A stretch of DNA of 64,000 bases from JANQNX01 sp040217095 (GCA_965229565.1 OZ245888.1:992001-1056000), one strand, 5' to 3'. Numbered from the stretch's first letter, positions 36,748 through 49,542 are shown. A program made the numbers and translations. Notes: generated by a model not told the origin, from the sequence alone.

Positions 36748-36778
36748 GGTTGGGGCTATCCAACCCTGTTCTTTAACA
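36748..36778 (+). promoter_or_regulatory. rRNA antitermination boxB and boxA
   Basis: A GGTTGG / CCAACC hairpin with a six-base loop (36748-36765) is the boxB-like element. TGTTCTTTAACA at 36767-36778 matches boxA. Together they recruit the Nus antitermination complex. Confidence 0.8.
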
Positions 36779-36781
36779 ATT

Positions 36782-36803
36782 CCTGATCAAGTAATTTGTG
36801 TGG
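36782..36803 (+). other. 16S processing stalk, 5' arm
   Basis: These 22 bases (beginning CCTGATCAAG) are complementary with one mismatch to 38529-38550 downstream of 16S. The paired stem is the expected RNase III substrate for 16S precursor release. Confidence 0.8.
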
Positions 36804-36939
36804 GCGCTTGCGATATGGGCTTGATTCACCAAGCAATTTTCGGTGAAAAAAGCTTTTAAAGTAGCGTCTTAACAACGTCAATTTTTGAAGCAAGTATTCA
36901 TCGAGCCAAGATTTGCAACCTCAAGTTGCTAACATGATT

Positions 36940-38495
<1,556 letters not shown>

Positions 38496-38528
38496 AAAGA
38501 CAGTGAACAAACCTGTTTCGTACAGCGT

Positions 38529-38550
38529 CCACACAAATTCCTTGATCAGG
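38529..38550 (+). other. 16S processing stalk, 3' arm
   Basis: This segment (CCACACAAATTCCTTGATCA and two more bases) pairs with the leader arm at 36782-36803. Confidence 0.8.
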
Positions 38551-38629
38551 CAAACATGCGTGAAGGTCCAACTGGCTAAGTAGTATTGGACTGGAAACAG
38601 AAATAACACCGAAATAGGTCGTTAGATTT

Positions 38630-38706
<77 letters not shown>

Positions 38707-38711
38707 CTATT

Positions 38712-38772
38712 GTGATTAGTTATTGGTAATTAGTGATTGGGCACCATTTACTAATCACTAATGACTAATCAC
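38712..38772 (+). repeat. Long imperfect hairpin between tRNA-Ile and tRNA-Ala
   Basis: Arms of about 29 bases (38712-38740 and 38744-38772; both read GTGATTAGT at their outer end, on opposite strands) pair with about six mismatches around a three-base loop. Each arm is itself built of degenerate GTnATTAGT units. A second, diverged copy lies at 38864-38927. Confidence 0.8.
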
Positions 38773-38780
38773 CTGAATCA

Positions 38781-38856
38781 GGGGCCATAGCTCAGCTGGG
38801 AGAGCGCCTGCCTTGCACGCAGGAGGTCGGCGGTTCGATCCCGCCTGGCTCCACCA
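38781..38856 (+). tRNA. tRNA-Ala (TGC)
   Basis: A 76-base cloverleaf with acceptor GGGGCCA/TGGCTCC, D-arm AGCTCAGCTGGGAGAGC, anticodon TGC in CTTGCAC, T-loop TTCGATC and encoded CCA. Confidence 0.98.
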
Positions 38857-38863
38857 ATCATTT

Positions 38864-38927
38864 GTGATTGGTTATTGGTGAATAGTGAACAGTTAAATGC
38901 TGACACTATTCACGAGTGACTAATCAC
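38864..38927 (+). repeat. Second copy of the spacer hairpin, after tRNA-Ala
   Basis: Arms 38864-38887 (GTGATTGGTTATTGGTGAAT...) and 38904-38927 pair with about five mismatches. The outer sequence is the same element as at 38712-38772, so tRNA-Ala is bracketed by two related hairpins. Confidence 0.75.
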
Positions 38928-38947
38928 TCGTGCTTCGAAGAAGCATT

Positions 38948-38959
38948 TGTTCTTTAAAA
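38948..38959 (+). promoter_or_regulatory. Second boxA ahead of 23S
   Basis: TGTTCTTTAAAA followed by ATTTGG matches the spacer boxA of enterobacterial rrn operons (TGCTCTTTAACAATCTGG). Confidence 0.7.
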
Positions 38960-38976
38960 ATTTGGAAAACTGATTG

Positions 38977-39043
38977 CCACAAACAATATGCTCTCAATTA
39001 TTGTTTGTGGTCTAAATATGCTCGCGTCGCGGTGAGCATATTT
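38977..39043 (+). repeat. Two perfect hairpins in the 16S-23S spacer
   Basis: CCACAAACAATA (38977-38988) pairs perfectly with 38999-39010, and AAATATGCTC (39014-39023) pairs perfectly with 39034-39043. The loop of the first and the arm of the second share AATATGCTC. The rest of the spacer up to 39250 shows no tRNA or gene. Confidence 0.75.
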
Positions 39044-39250
39044 GGGTATTGCATTTGTAATAGCGTCAGCAAACATGTGATCTCTTAGGCCCGGGCTTCC
39101 GCAAAAGGACTGGGTGAATAGTTTAAGTAATAACGAAGAGGTTTTGTTCAAGTACGAAGCTGGAGACGAATAAAGGAGGGAGTGTACAAACGAGTACATG
39201 ACTGACTGAATGAGGAAGCAGCTGAAGTAATTGGGCAAAAGATCGAGTTA

Positions 39251-39271
39251 ACAAACTGTTTGAGATTATAT

Positions 39272-39277
<6 letters not shown>
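39251..39277 (+). other. 23S processing stalk, 5' arm
   Basis: The 27 bases from ACAAACTG to GGTCAA pair almost perfectly with 42158-42185 after the 23S gene, giving the RNase III stem for 23S release. The last six bases belong to the mature 23S. Confidence 0.8.
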
Positions 39278-42157
<2,880 letters not shown>

Positions 42158-42165
<8 letters not shown>

Positions 42166-42185
42166 ATAATGCTCAAGCAGTTTGT
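42158..42185 (+). other. 23S processing stalk, 3' arm
   Basis: TTGACCATATAATGCTCAAG and the following bases pair with 39251-39277. Confidence 0.8.
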
Positions 42186-42260
42186 AACGTGTTTACAAAC
42201 ACAATATCAATCAGTTTTCCGAATGCGGGATGTTGTTATTAACAGCATCCCCAAACAGTT

Positions 42261-42377
42261 TGCCTGGCGGCAATAGCAAGTTGGAACCACCCGATCCCAT
42301 TTCGAACTCGGAAGTGAAACGTCTTAGCGCCGATGATAGTGTGGCATTCGCCATGTGAAAGTAGGTCACTGCCAGGC
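42261..42377 (+). rRNA. rrf: 5S ribosomal RNA
   Basis: The 117-base gene begins TGCCTGGCGGC and ends GCCAGGC, which pair as helix I; the loop sequence CCCATTTCGAACTCGGAAGT is characteristic. It follows 23S after about 95 bases that include a GGGATG/CATCCC hairpin. Confidence 0.96.
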
Positions 42378-42550
42378 TCCTATCTCAAACCCCGATCTCA
42401 ATGAGGTCGGGGTTTTTTTTATGCATCGCGTCAGTCATACGCAGTGACCTGCTTAATCCATTGTAGGTCCCCTGAAGGATAAGCCCGCGACGCGGGCAAA
42501 ACTGCCAGGCTCCTATCTCAAACCCCGATCTCAATGAGGTCGGGGTTTTT
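42368..42550 (+). repeat. 50-bp direct repeat of 5S end plus terminator
   Basis: The 50 bases at 42368-42417 (the last ten bases of 5S, ACTGCCAGGC, plus spacer and terminator) recur without change at 42501-42550. The 83 bases between them contain a GCCCGCG/CGCGGGC hairpin at 42483-42497 and no gene. This looks like the footprint of a deleted second 5S gene or a local duplication. Confidence 0.9.
42387..42420 (+). terminator. rRNA operon terminator, first copy
   Basis: AAACCCCGA and TCGGGGTTT with an inner CTC/GAG stem, followed by eight T, form a strong terminator ten bases after 5S. Confidence 0.93.
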
Positions 42551-42554
42551 CTTT
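42520..42554 (+). terminator. rRNA operon terminator, second copy
   Basis: An identical hairpin to the first terminator, with a T run interrupted by one C. Confidence 0.85.
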
Positions 42555-42693
42555 AACCATCATTAAATCCTGACAGAAAATCCTTGTTTAAACGAGCGGA
42601 GGTCATTGTTTGTCTCGTGTTTAAAATAGTTATCGATTTTTTTACGCCAGGGTGTAGATTGCACGGTTCCGTGCCCACTTGCAGGTACCCGCT

Positions 42694-43935
42694 ATGACTG
42701 AACAACAAGAATACAATCCGGAATCAAAAATGGATCAACGACGTCTGCAGCAGCTTATTCACTCGGTTTCCCGGCGTGCACCGCTGGATGCGGTTGTGTT
42801 GCTGGAAAGAGAGGACGACGCGGTAATAGCCGACGTACTGGAACGATTAGATCCTGCCCTGGCATTGCGTATCCTGTCACATATGGATAGCGACAGGGTG
42901 AGTTCATTAACTTTACACTTTGAAAAAACGCTTGGAGAACGCTGGTCAGTAAACCAGGGTTATCCGGAAGATAGCATAGGCAGGCTGATGGAGCCGCCGA
43001 TTGAGGCCTTCCTTGAGACCATGCTGGTCAAGGACGTGGTGGAAGCTCTAAGCAAGGTTCCGGGTGATCGGCAAGTTATCTATGCCTATGCCGTGGACAA
43101 GGAACACCGTTTGGTTGGTGTGATTGTAATGCGAGACCTGCTGTTTGCACGTTCGTACGACACCATCCGTGACATCATGGTAGAGCAGCCATTTTATTTC
43201 AGGGCAACGACGTCGATCGAAGACGCTATGCGTGCCGTTTTGCTACGCCATTATCCTATCTATCCCGTTTGTGATGACGACCGCAAGCTTATTGGTTTTA
43301 TCCATGGTTACGCACTGTTTGAACGACGAACCTATGAATTGACTGCCCAGACAGGTCAGATGGTAGGTGTAGAAAAGGAAGAACATATCACGACTCCATG
43401 GTTACGTTGCCTGGTATTGCGCCATCCCTGGCTACAGCTGAACCTGTTGACAGCTTTCCTGGCGGGTGCGGTAGTGGGGTTGTTCGACGAGACGATTGCA
43501 CAAGTCGTCGTGATGGCGGCATTTCTACCTGTGCTTGCGGGACAATCGGGTAACACCGGTTGCCAGGCATTGGCAGTAACACTAAGGGGAATTACCCTGA
43601 ATGAATTGAAACCGGGTATGGAACGTAAGGTACTGGTGAAAGAAGCTATCCTCGGGACATGCAACGGACTCCTGGTTGGAGTCACCGCGGGCCTGGGAAT
43701 GTTTTTCTATGCGCTTAGCACGGGCAGCAACGCCCCGGTTACATTGGCTCTGGTGGTCTTGATATCGATGCTGGGGGCATGTATTGCCAGCGGCGTGATC
43801 GGGGTACTGGTACCCCTGACACTGCGTAAATTTGGTGCTGATCCGGCAACTGCTTCAACGATATTTCTGACCACGGCGACAGATGTCATCAGCATGGGGC
43901 TGCTGTTATTACTCGCGACGGTCATCCTTTTGTAA
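42694..43935 (+). CDS. mgtE: MgtE-family magnesium transporter
   Basis: MgtE is a homodimeric inner-membrane Mg2+ channel gated by cytosolic magnesium. From the ATG at 42694 the protein has about 413 residues; AGGT lies seven bases upstream, and an in-frame TTG at 42679 is a weaker choice. It has the N-terminal helical domain, two CBS domains (about residues 110-225) and five membrane helices with FLPVLAGQSGNTGCQALAV and the ion-pathway segment FLTTATDVISMGLLLLLA. It is slightly shorter than the usual 450 residues, mostly in the N domain. Confidence 0.92.
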   Translation: MTEQQEYNPESKMDQRRLQQLIHSVSRRAPLDAVVLLEREDDAVIADVLERLDPALALRILSHMDSDRVSSLTLHFEKTLGERWSVNQGYPEDSIGRLMEPPIEAFLETMLVKDVVEALSKVPGDRQVIYAYAVDKEHRLVGVIVMRDLLFARSYDTIRDIMVEQPFYFRATTSIEDAMRAVLLRHYPIYPVCDDDRKLIGFIHGYALFERRTYELTAQTGQMVGVEKEEHITTPWLRCLVLRHPWLQLNLLTAFLAGAVVGLFDETIAQVVVMAAFLPVLAGQSGNTGCQALAVTLRGITLNELKPGMERKVLVKEAILGTCNGLLVGVTAGLGMFFYALSTGSNAPVTLALVVLISMLGACIASGVIGVLVPLTLRKFGADPATASTIFLTTATDVISMGLLLLLATVILL

Positions 43936-44342
43936 AACCCGGAGGTAGCAGCTGTAGCAGTTTCACTGAATAGTAATTTGTTGCGCCTGAAGCCAGTGAT
44001 GGTAAACAGATTAAATATTGTATATAAAAAAATACAAAAAATTCTCAAAAAAGCACCACACGCAACCCTTACAGTGTATCTGGAAATGAATATCGTAATC
44101 TAAGCCAGCAAACCAAATTTTCTCTTGTTTTTATTTTCCACTTCCTTGTCCTATACCAATGCGGTGAAAAATTAACACCTGCAAGGAATGATGCAACAAA
44201 AGCAGCAAGGCATGTCTAATTTTTGCTAAGTAAGAATGTTGATTGTTCAGCGGTAGTAAACAGTCAGTTTCCCACAGGCTAGTCGATACCTGGCTTGCGG
44301 TTTGAAATAATTTTCTAACTGAATTTTGATGATGCTTTCGAT
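43936..44342. other. 407-bp gap without a recognisable gene
   Basis: The stretch between mgtE and the DUF2788 gene is AT-rich with long A and T tracts. I find no tRNA, no terminator with a T run and no coding frame with a plausible ribosome site. A short TTGTAT/ATACAA pair near 44020 is the only symmetric element seen. Confidence 0.5.
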
Positions 44343-44543
44343 ATGACTTTCGAGCAAATGGAAACGATCGGCCTGTATCTTGGTATAGGGACACTTATCT
44401 GTTTTATGATCTTTATTATCTGGGATCTGGGCAAGGATCATAACGCCGGTCGATTCGGTACATTTATTCTTTTTTCAACTCTGGGTCTTGGCCTGTTTGG
44501 TTTTTTAGTGAAAATCTTTGTCAGCGAATTGTTGCTGGTATAA
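44343..44543 (+). CDS. DUF2788-family small membrane protein
   Basis: A 66-residue protein with two membrane helices (about residues 9-28 and 40-63). Its pattern, FEQMETIGLYLGIG, then IIWDLGKDHNAGRFGTF and GLFGFLVKI, matches DUF2788 proteins of gamma- and betaproteobacteria. The function is unknown. It stands alone between mgtE and a minus-strand hydrolase. Confidence 0.8.
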   Translation: MTFEQMETIGLYLGIGTLICFMIFIIWDLGKDHNAGRFGTFILFSTLGLGLFGFLVKIFVSELLLV

Positions 44544-44792
44544 CACCAACCACTTTACATCTTCCGCGTTGGCAGGTTCCGAATCTGGTTAGATGACATG
44601 ATCTTCGTATATTCCTGAAGCAGATCGATTTTCATAACGTTGATGAAATAATTGGTCATGGTGGTGTGTCGTCCAGTGCACACAATCGGGTGGTAACGGA
44701 ATATTTCTGACGGGTACCGTGGTTGAATACTGGTTTGAATGAGGTGCCAGATATGTGCTGGCATATCCCGGTTAATCTTTCTCTACATCTGT

Positions 44793-44828
44793 AAAAAAAA
44801 CCTCTGCTTCCCATCAGAGGGTTTTTTT
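44793..44828. terminator. Terminator of the alpha/beta hydrolase gene
   Basis: A-rich tract, CCTCTG, loop CTTCCCAT, CAGAGG and a T run form a hairpin flanked by A and T tracts on both sides, so it can work in both directions. It lies nine bases beyond the stop of the minus-strand hydrolase. Confidence 0.85.
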
Positions 44829-44836
44829 ATTCTGCG

Positions 44837-45763
44837 TTACGGGTTAACGCCCTGGGCCAGTTGTAAAACCTTCAAAGTATTTTCAATCACGACCTCGGGG
44901 GCTTCCTGGTGGATACTGTGGCCGCTTTCGGTGACGACGACCTGCCAGGAATTATCGGTCAATGTTGTCAGTTCTTGTTGCATATCCTGCCAGACGTCTT
45001 CCAGTGAGCCCTTACCGGGAATATCCGGTAACTGTGATTTTCCACGTGTAAGTACGGCCAGCGGAATAGACGGCAAGTCGGTGCGAGTTTCTTTCACTTC
45101 CTCGGCACTATCCTCGAAGCTGCCCAGCTCATCCATTTGCGACCAGACTGATTTGCGTTGCGCGTTCAGGTGCTTCCAATAACGTTGCTCATAACTTAAA
45201 AGTGATTCATCCTCGAACTTGTACCCACCTACTGTCTGCCTGGGCATGACATCCAGGTTATCGAGATCAGCAAGTCTTTCAACCTGGTCCGGGTGCGATG
45301 AGTCGACCAGCACCAGGCCCGCTGTACGCTGCGGTAATATTTGTGCCCAGTACTGGGCAACATAACCGCCAAACGAGTGGCCTACAAAAATATAAGGTCC
45401 CTCAACCTTGGCCTTTTCCAGCAGGTAATAAAGCTCGGTCGCAATTTGTGATGGTGTGCGTGGCCCGGGACCGGGATCGCTGAGGCCCATGCCGGCACGG
45501 TCATAGAGACATACCTTGGTATGCTTGGCGAGTTCCTGTTGAATCGGGATCCAGTTGGCGAGGCTGTCGCCGATGCCAGGCTCTACGATGACCGGGATAT
45601 CGCCCTCGCCCTGGCAATCTATGTACAGGCGGAATTGCTGGAACATCAGGTAGATGTCACCTGGCGGTAGATACGATTCCAGTGAAACTTCGGCCTTGCT
45701 GTTGCTAACGGGTAGTAACAGCAGGGAGAAAACGAGACTGGCAGAGAGTTTGTTCATGGGCAT
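44837..45763 (-). CDS. Exported alpha/beta-hydrolase
   Basis: A 308-residue alpha/beta-hydrolase-fold protein with a signal peptide (about residues 1-24, ending SNSKAE). The nucleophile elbow is GHSFGG in YIFVGHSFGGYVAQYWA, the oxyanion region precedes VCLYDRAGMGLSDPG, and a late His (ESGHSIHQEAPE) completes the likely triad. The substrate is unknown; esterase or lipase-like activity on an extracellular compound is inference. ATG at 45763 and 45757 are both possible starts. Confidence 0.85.
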   Translation of the reverse strand: MPMNKLSASLVFSLLLLPVSNSKAEVSLESYLPPGDIYLMFQQFRLYIDCQGEGDIPVIVEPGIGDSLANWIPIQQELAKHTKVCLYDRAGMGLSDPGPGPRTPSQIATELYYLLEKAKVEGPYIFVGHSFGGYVAQYWAQILPQRTAGLVLVDSSHPDQVERLADLDNLDVMPRQTVGGYKFEDESLLSYEQRYWKHLNAQRKSVWSQMDELGSFEDSAEEVKETRTDLPSIPLAVLTRGKSQLPDIPGKGSLEDVWQDMQQELTTLTDNSWQVVVTESGHSIHQEAPEVVIENTLKVLQLAQGVNP

Positions 45764-45887
45764 GGTCCAGGTTGCATACTTATATATATGTAACGTAGCC
45801 CACAGTAGGGGTGGCTGGCAATCGACGCAGTGCCCGCTTGAAATAAATACTGATCAAAACCTCGACAAGCAGTCGGGCTGTCCAGGG

Positions 45888-46157
45888 CTAACCGCCCTCT
45901 ATTGCCGGGATGACGTCGAGTACGTCGCGAACCTGAACGCGGTTGGACAGGTCTTTTTCCCGGACAAGGGTGTTGTTATGAAACAATAACACCTGCGGGT
46001 TCAATTGCTGGCCCCTCCATAGTGTCTGCTCGATTTCCGGAAAGCGACGTCGTGTCTGCGCCAGGCACTCAGCCAATGTCTTTCCGGGCAGTGAAATTTC
46101 CAGCTTGTGACCAGGCGCAAGCTGTAGTGACGGTGACAAGCGTAGCGTCAGGCGCAT
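45888..46157 (-). CDS. MoaD/ThiS-like sulfur-carrier protein
   Basis: An 89-residue beta-grasp protein ending in GG (DVLDVIPAIEGG), as needed for adenylation and thiocarboxylate formation. MoaD-like carriers supply sulfur for the molybdopterin or tungstopterin cofactor. Its start overlaps the end of the aldehyde oxidoreductase gene by ten bases, so the two are translated together. A dedicated carrier for the tungsten enzyme is a known association; moaD for general molybdenum cofactor synthesis is the alternative. Confidence 0.85.
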   Translation of the reverse strand: MRLTLRLSPSLQLAPGHKLEISLPGKTLAECLAQTRRRFPEIEQTLWRGQQLNPQVLLFHNNTLVREKDLSNRVQVRDVLDVIPAIEGG

Positions 46158-47974
46158 AGTTTTTCTATTTCCTCGTCGAATCGTTCGAACACCTTTTGTT
46201 TTAATTCGATGACGTATTTCGGTGTCAGGAAGAGCGGTGTTTGAATGTTTGAATTGGTGCGCGTGTAAACCTGGCCCGGTAACTCGTAATCGGCGTCGGC
46301 AAAGCCTTGTTTACGTTCCAGCCAGAGTCCACGAATGAAAGCGGTCCTGACCGCAGTGCGCAGTTCGTCTTCACTGATCGACAGGCCGGTTAATGTTTCT
46401 ATCGCTTTGGATAACCTTTCACCATCCAGGTTGGAAAACTTGCACATTCCGGTCAGGTCATCACGCACCATGTACAGGCCCTTGTTCACGATAGCGTTGA
46501 CCCAGTATTCCATGGAGGTATTACCATCGGCGGCCAGCAAGCCGTAAGTCTGCATACTCATGTGACCACCGGCAATCGCCCAGATATAGCCCGGGTTGGT
46601 TTCCGGTAAATACGACGGTAATTCCAGTCCTTTCACATGCATGGCGTAATCAGTCTCGGCGAGTGATTGCGACAGTCGTTTTACGCCCTGGCCGATTTCC
46701 GGGCAGCGGCCGGTACCGGTCAGGATCAACAGTTCACGGATCTGTTCATAATCACCAAAGCGTGCACCGTTCAGGTATGGCTTCTCAGGATGACGTTCGT
46801 TGTAGTCGAGTACATAGGCAATCGTGACCCCGGTTGAAATAGAGTCCATGCCATAGCGATCACAAAGACCAACGAGGTCTGTCGCCATGGCCGCATCATG
46901 TATACCCAGGTTAGTCGATAACAGGTTGAGTGGTTCATAGTCGAACTTCGCCAGGAACTTGCCGCGACTGCCATCGGTATTTTTTTCATACACGTTTTTA
47001 TGACATGCGATAGCGCAGCGAAAGCAGTTCTCGCCTTTAACGACAAAGTCTTTTTCTACCTGGTCGCGTTCCAGTTTATCGGCATTGCTGTTGGCCGGCG
47101 GAAAGAAATTATTTTCCGGTACGATGTTCAGTTTGCCGAGCGCCGCGTAGTTGGACCAGGTGCCACCCAGTCCGCCTTTTTTCTCCTCGCGGTATTTCCT
47201 TGAGCCCGGACCGGTTGCAATAAACTTGTTCAGTTCCTTGATGTCATCGCTCAGCGTGATCTTCTTATCACGTGCATCGGCAATGATGCCAAGCACATTT
47301 TTATAACCCATGATCGAGCCCATGCCACCACGTCCGGCCCAGCGGCATTTGTCATCACCTGATTTCAACAGGTTCTCGGTACTGCAACCAACAGAACCAA
47401 AATGACAACTATCATAGTTTTCACCGGCAGTACCGATAACTGCAAAATGACAATCCGGGTAATCATCTTTTAATGCCATGATCTTTTCATGGCAGCCCTT
47501 GCCGAGGTAATTCTCTGCGGGGATTATGGTTACCCGGGGTCCGCTTTCCGTTTCCTTGACATGCAACAGCACGGGTTTGTCAGCACGGCCTTCCAGTATG
47601 ATTTCATCAATGCCAGTCCAGCGCAGCTTGGTACCGAATTTACCACTGGCCGCGGACCACATTGCACCGGGCTTACCGGTTCCCGATACCTTGAGTGGAG
47701 AATAGCTACTGAAGTAGGTGCGCAAGCCAGTCATGATCGGCGTCCCGGTTAACAGGCCGGTAGAAATAATCAGCGGGTTTTCCTCGCTGTAGGCATGATC
47801 AACATGACGCCGGGCCAGTTCCTGGTAGGCACGACCAAAGCCACCAAGCACATCTTCCAGGTTCTGACATGAGCGCGAGTGTATCCTTATGTCTTCATCG
47901 TTAAGATTAACGACACATTGTGTATAGGCGACACTTGTTACATCGAGCTTATCGACGTCATTACTACTATTCAT
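46148..47974 (-). CDS. Aldehyde:ferredoxin oxidoreductase family protein (tungstopterin, 4Fe-4S)
   Basis: The 608-residue protein belongs to the AOR family. The pterin-binding N-terminal region has GRGGMGSIMGYKNVLGI; the Fe-S ligands are Cys317, Cys320 and Cys324 (NCFRCAIACHKNV) with the fourth Cys511 in DDLTGMCKFSN. All four are present. AOR enzymes oxidise aldehydes to acids and pass electrons to ferredoxin. The real substrate is not evident, and neither a ferredoxin nor an electron-accepting subunit is adjacent. The overlapping MoaD-like gene supports a tungsten/molybdenum pterin enzyme. E. coli YdhV is a related uncharacterised alternative type. Confidence 0.9.
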   Translation of the reverse strand: MNSSNDVDKLDVTSVAYTQCVVNLNDEDIRIHSRSCQNLEDVLGGFGRAYQELARRHVDHAYSEENPLIISTGLLTGTPIMTGLRTYFSSYSPLKVSGTGKPGAMWSAASGKFGTKLRWTGIDEIILEGRADKPVLLHVKETESGPRVTIIPAENYLGKGCHEKIMALKDDYPDCHFAVIGTAGENYDSCHFGSVGCSTENLLKSGDDKCRWAGRGGMGSIMGYKNVLGIIADARDKKITLSDDIKELNKFIATGPGSRKYREEKKGGLGGTWSNYAALGKLNIVPENNFFPPANSNADKLERDQVEKDFVVKGENCFRCAIACHKNVYEKNTDGSRGKFLAKFDYEPLNLLSTNLGIHDAAMATDLVGLCDRYGMDSISTGVTIAYVLDYNERHPEKPYLNGARFGDYEQIRELLILTGTGRCPEIGQGVKRLSQSLAETDYAMHVKGLELPSYLPETNPGYIWAIAGGHMSMQTYGLLAADGNTSMEYWVNAIVNKGLYMVRDDLTGMCKFSNLDGERLSKAIETLTGLSISEDELRTAVRTAFIRGLWLERKQGFADADYELPGQVYTRTNSNIQTPLFLTPKYVIELKQKVFERFDEEIEKLCA

Positions 47975-48099
47975 AATATTATTTCTGAAGTCAGTTAATA
48001 AAACATTCCGGTAAACAAAACGGATATGGTATCAACAGGTGAGAGTACTACCCGGATAAATCCATTTACTGTGCGCGCATGCTAGCGCAGCGTCATAAC

Positions 48100-48122
48100 A
48101 TGACAAAATAACTTTTTGTCAT
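48100..48122. promoter_or_regulatory. Palindromic operator candidate upstream of the AOR gene
   Basis: ATGACAAAA and TTTTGTCAT are perfect 9-bp inverted arms around five bases, 126 bases before the AOR start codon and about 90 bases beyond the stop of the neighbouring 48213 gene. No long T run follows on either strand, so an operator is more likely than a terminator. Confidence 0.4.
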
Positions 48123-48212
48123 ATCTTAATTACAAAAATTTTCGCGTAATGACTGGAGAATATATATAGATATGACAGTGCGGCACATTGCCACACTGTT
48201 CATTGTGGTGTG

Positions 48213-48797
48213 TTAATAAATAACCAGTTGCCTGACGACCTCGGTGTGTGCCAGTACCTCGTTGATTTCATCGGCAATGGTATCGCGCGTGCTCTGAGCC
48301 AGGGTTGGATCGTCACGCGTTAATACCATGACCGTGGCCGGATGCACAAACAGGTCCTTGGTGTGGTAACACTCGATCGGTGCCTTGGGTAATACACCAT
48401 CCTGGTGATAGTCCTTTTCCAGTGACTCATGGCTGATACTGCCAAGTGTCTCACGTAACTGCAGGGTCCTGGCCAGGTATTCATCACACTGTGGCAACCT
48501 GAAACGGGCGCTGGCGATGACTTCAGTCGACAACTCCAGCAAGGCCTCTGCTTCCAGGCTCACGCTCTCTGCCTGCAGTTCGGTGTTCGCTAGCGAGTCG
48601 ACCAGTTTTATTGCCCGTATCTCGTAATCTGCCAACAGGCCAGCCGTGGCGGACAACCGTTCACGCTGTTCTTCACTGGTCAGTTCGGTCTTCTGGATAT
48701 CGTCGAACTGGCCCTCCTTGATGGGGGTACTGGCATGGATGTGTGCGCCAGCGAGTGTAAGCAACGTGCTGCAGAACAGGGTATTAAATCGTTTCAT
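48213..48797 (-). CDS. Exported protein of unknown function, probably iron-regulated
   Basis: A 194-residue protein with a signal peptide (MKRFNTLFCSTLLTLAGAHIHA). The mature part is helical, rich in Leu, Glu and Ala, with two cysteines (near residues 104 and 142). I cannot assign a family. A near-consensus Fur box sits 36 bases before its start, so expression probably rises when iron is scarce; a role in metal acquisition or stress is inference. Confidence 0.78.
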   Translation of the reverse strand: MKRFNTLFCSTLLTLAGAHIHASTPIKEGQFDDIQKTELTSEEQRERLSATAGLLADYEIRAIKLVDSLANTELQAESVSLEAEALLELSTEVIASARFRLPQCDEYLARTLQLRETLGSISHESLEKDYHQDGVLPKAPIECYHTKDLFVHPATVMVLTRDDPTLAQSTRDTIADEINEVLAHTEVVRQLVIY

Positions 48798-48832
48798 TAT
48801 TGAATAAACCAGGTAGCGTTACATTGGTTTAA

Positions 48833-48847
48833 TGATAACGATTCTCA
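48833..48847. promoter_or_regulatory. Fur box
   Basis: TGATAACGATTCTCA matches the 7-1-7 Fur consensus (TGATAAT-N-ATTATCA) at 13 of the 14 non-central positions allowing one substitution per half-site. It is 36 bases upstream of the exported-protein gene, overlapping its likely promoter. Confidence 0.65.
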
Positions 48848-48887
48848 TTTATGATTGAAAGCAATAAATCACGAAAGCATCAAAGAC

Positions 48888-49439
48888 CTAGAAGGGATTC
48901 CAGGTCTTCTCACGCGTGTACTTCATATAGCCCACGTTGACGCCGGCACGCAGACCCGCGCCGAGGCGCATGGGTGCAAGAATGATATTGTCGGATTGAT
49001 GATAGTTGGCACTGATACCACCAACGAAATAAAAGCTGCCATCAATGGCCGGGAAACGCTGCATCAGCGCATCAGTGCTGGGCAGGTGATAGACCAGTAC
49101 GTATACCTTGGAGACGTTACCACCGGCATCAAAGCCAATGGAGGGGCCGGTCCAGTGTACCTTACTGCTACCACCGGATTTGAAGTACAGCGTGCCGTTG
49201 CCATAACGGGCACCGACACCCAGTGCGCCACTGGCTTCTTCACCCTTGATAATGGCATTGGGTTGTCCCTGGTCCTTGAATATTTTTTCAATGACTTCCG
49301 CCACGCCTTCGGCACCCTCACCGAAAAAATCCGCCGCGTCATCAATGACGGAGTCCTCGTTGTAGGTGTCCTCGGCCTTGACGGACTGGAAGCTGATTAA
49401 CAGGCTGGCGAACAGGAGGATGATTATTTTTCTTGGCAT
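48888..49439 (-). CDS. DUF1134 (EipA-like) periplasmic protein
   Basis: A 183-residue protein with a signal peptide (about residues 1-22). The mature sequence fits DUF1134: GALGVGARYGNGTLYFKSGG, WTGPSIGFDAGGNVSKVYVLVY and ending GAGLRAGVNVGYMKYT. In alphaproteobacteria EipA is a periplasmic beta-barrel protein with links to the cell envelope. It is encoded upstream of the Fur-box gene but separated from it by 90 bases. Confidence 0.85.
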   Translation of the reverse strand: MPRKIIILLFASLLISFQSVKAEDTYNEDSVIDDAADFFGEGAEGVAEVIEKIFKDQGQPNAIIKGEEASGALGVGARYGNGTLYFKSGGSSKVHWTGPSIGFDAGGNVSKVYVLVYHLPSTDALMQRFPAIDGSFYFVGGISANYHQSDNIILAPMRLGAGLRAGVNVGYMKYTREKTWNPF

Positions 49440-49542
49440 GATGTGCCTCGTTCAGGATTCATAGATGCCATGACTATAAATGATGTGCTTCTTACAAGAA
49501 ACGAAGTGCGTCACAGGTTTTCATATTGCCGATGAGCGGGTA

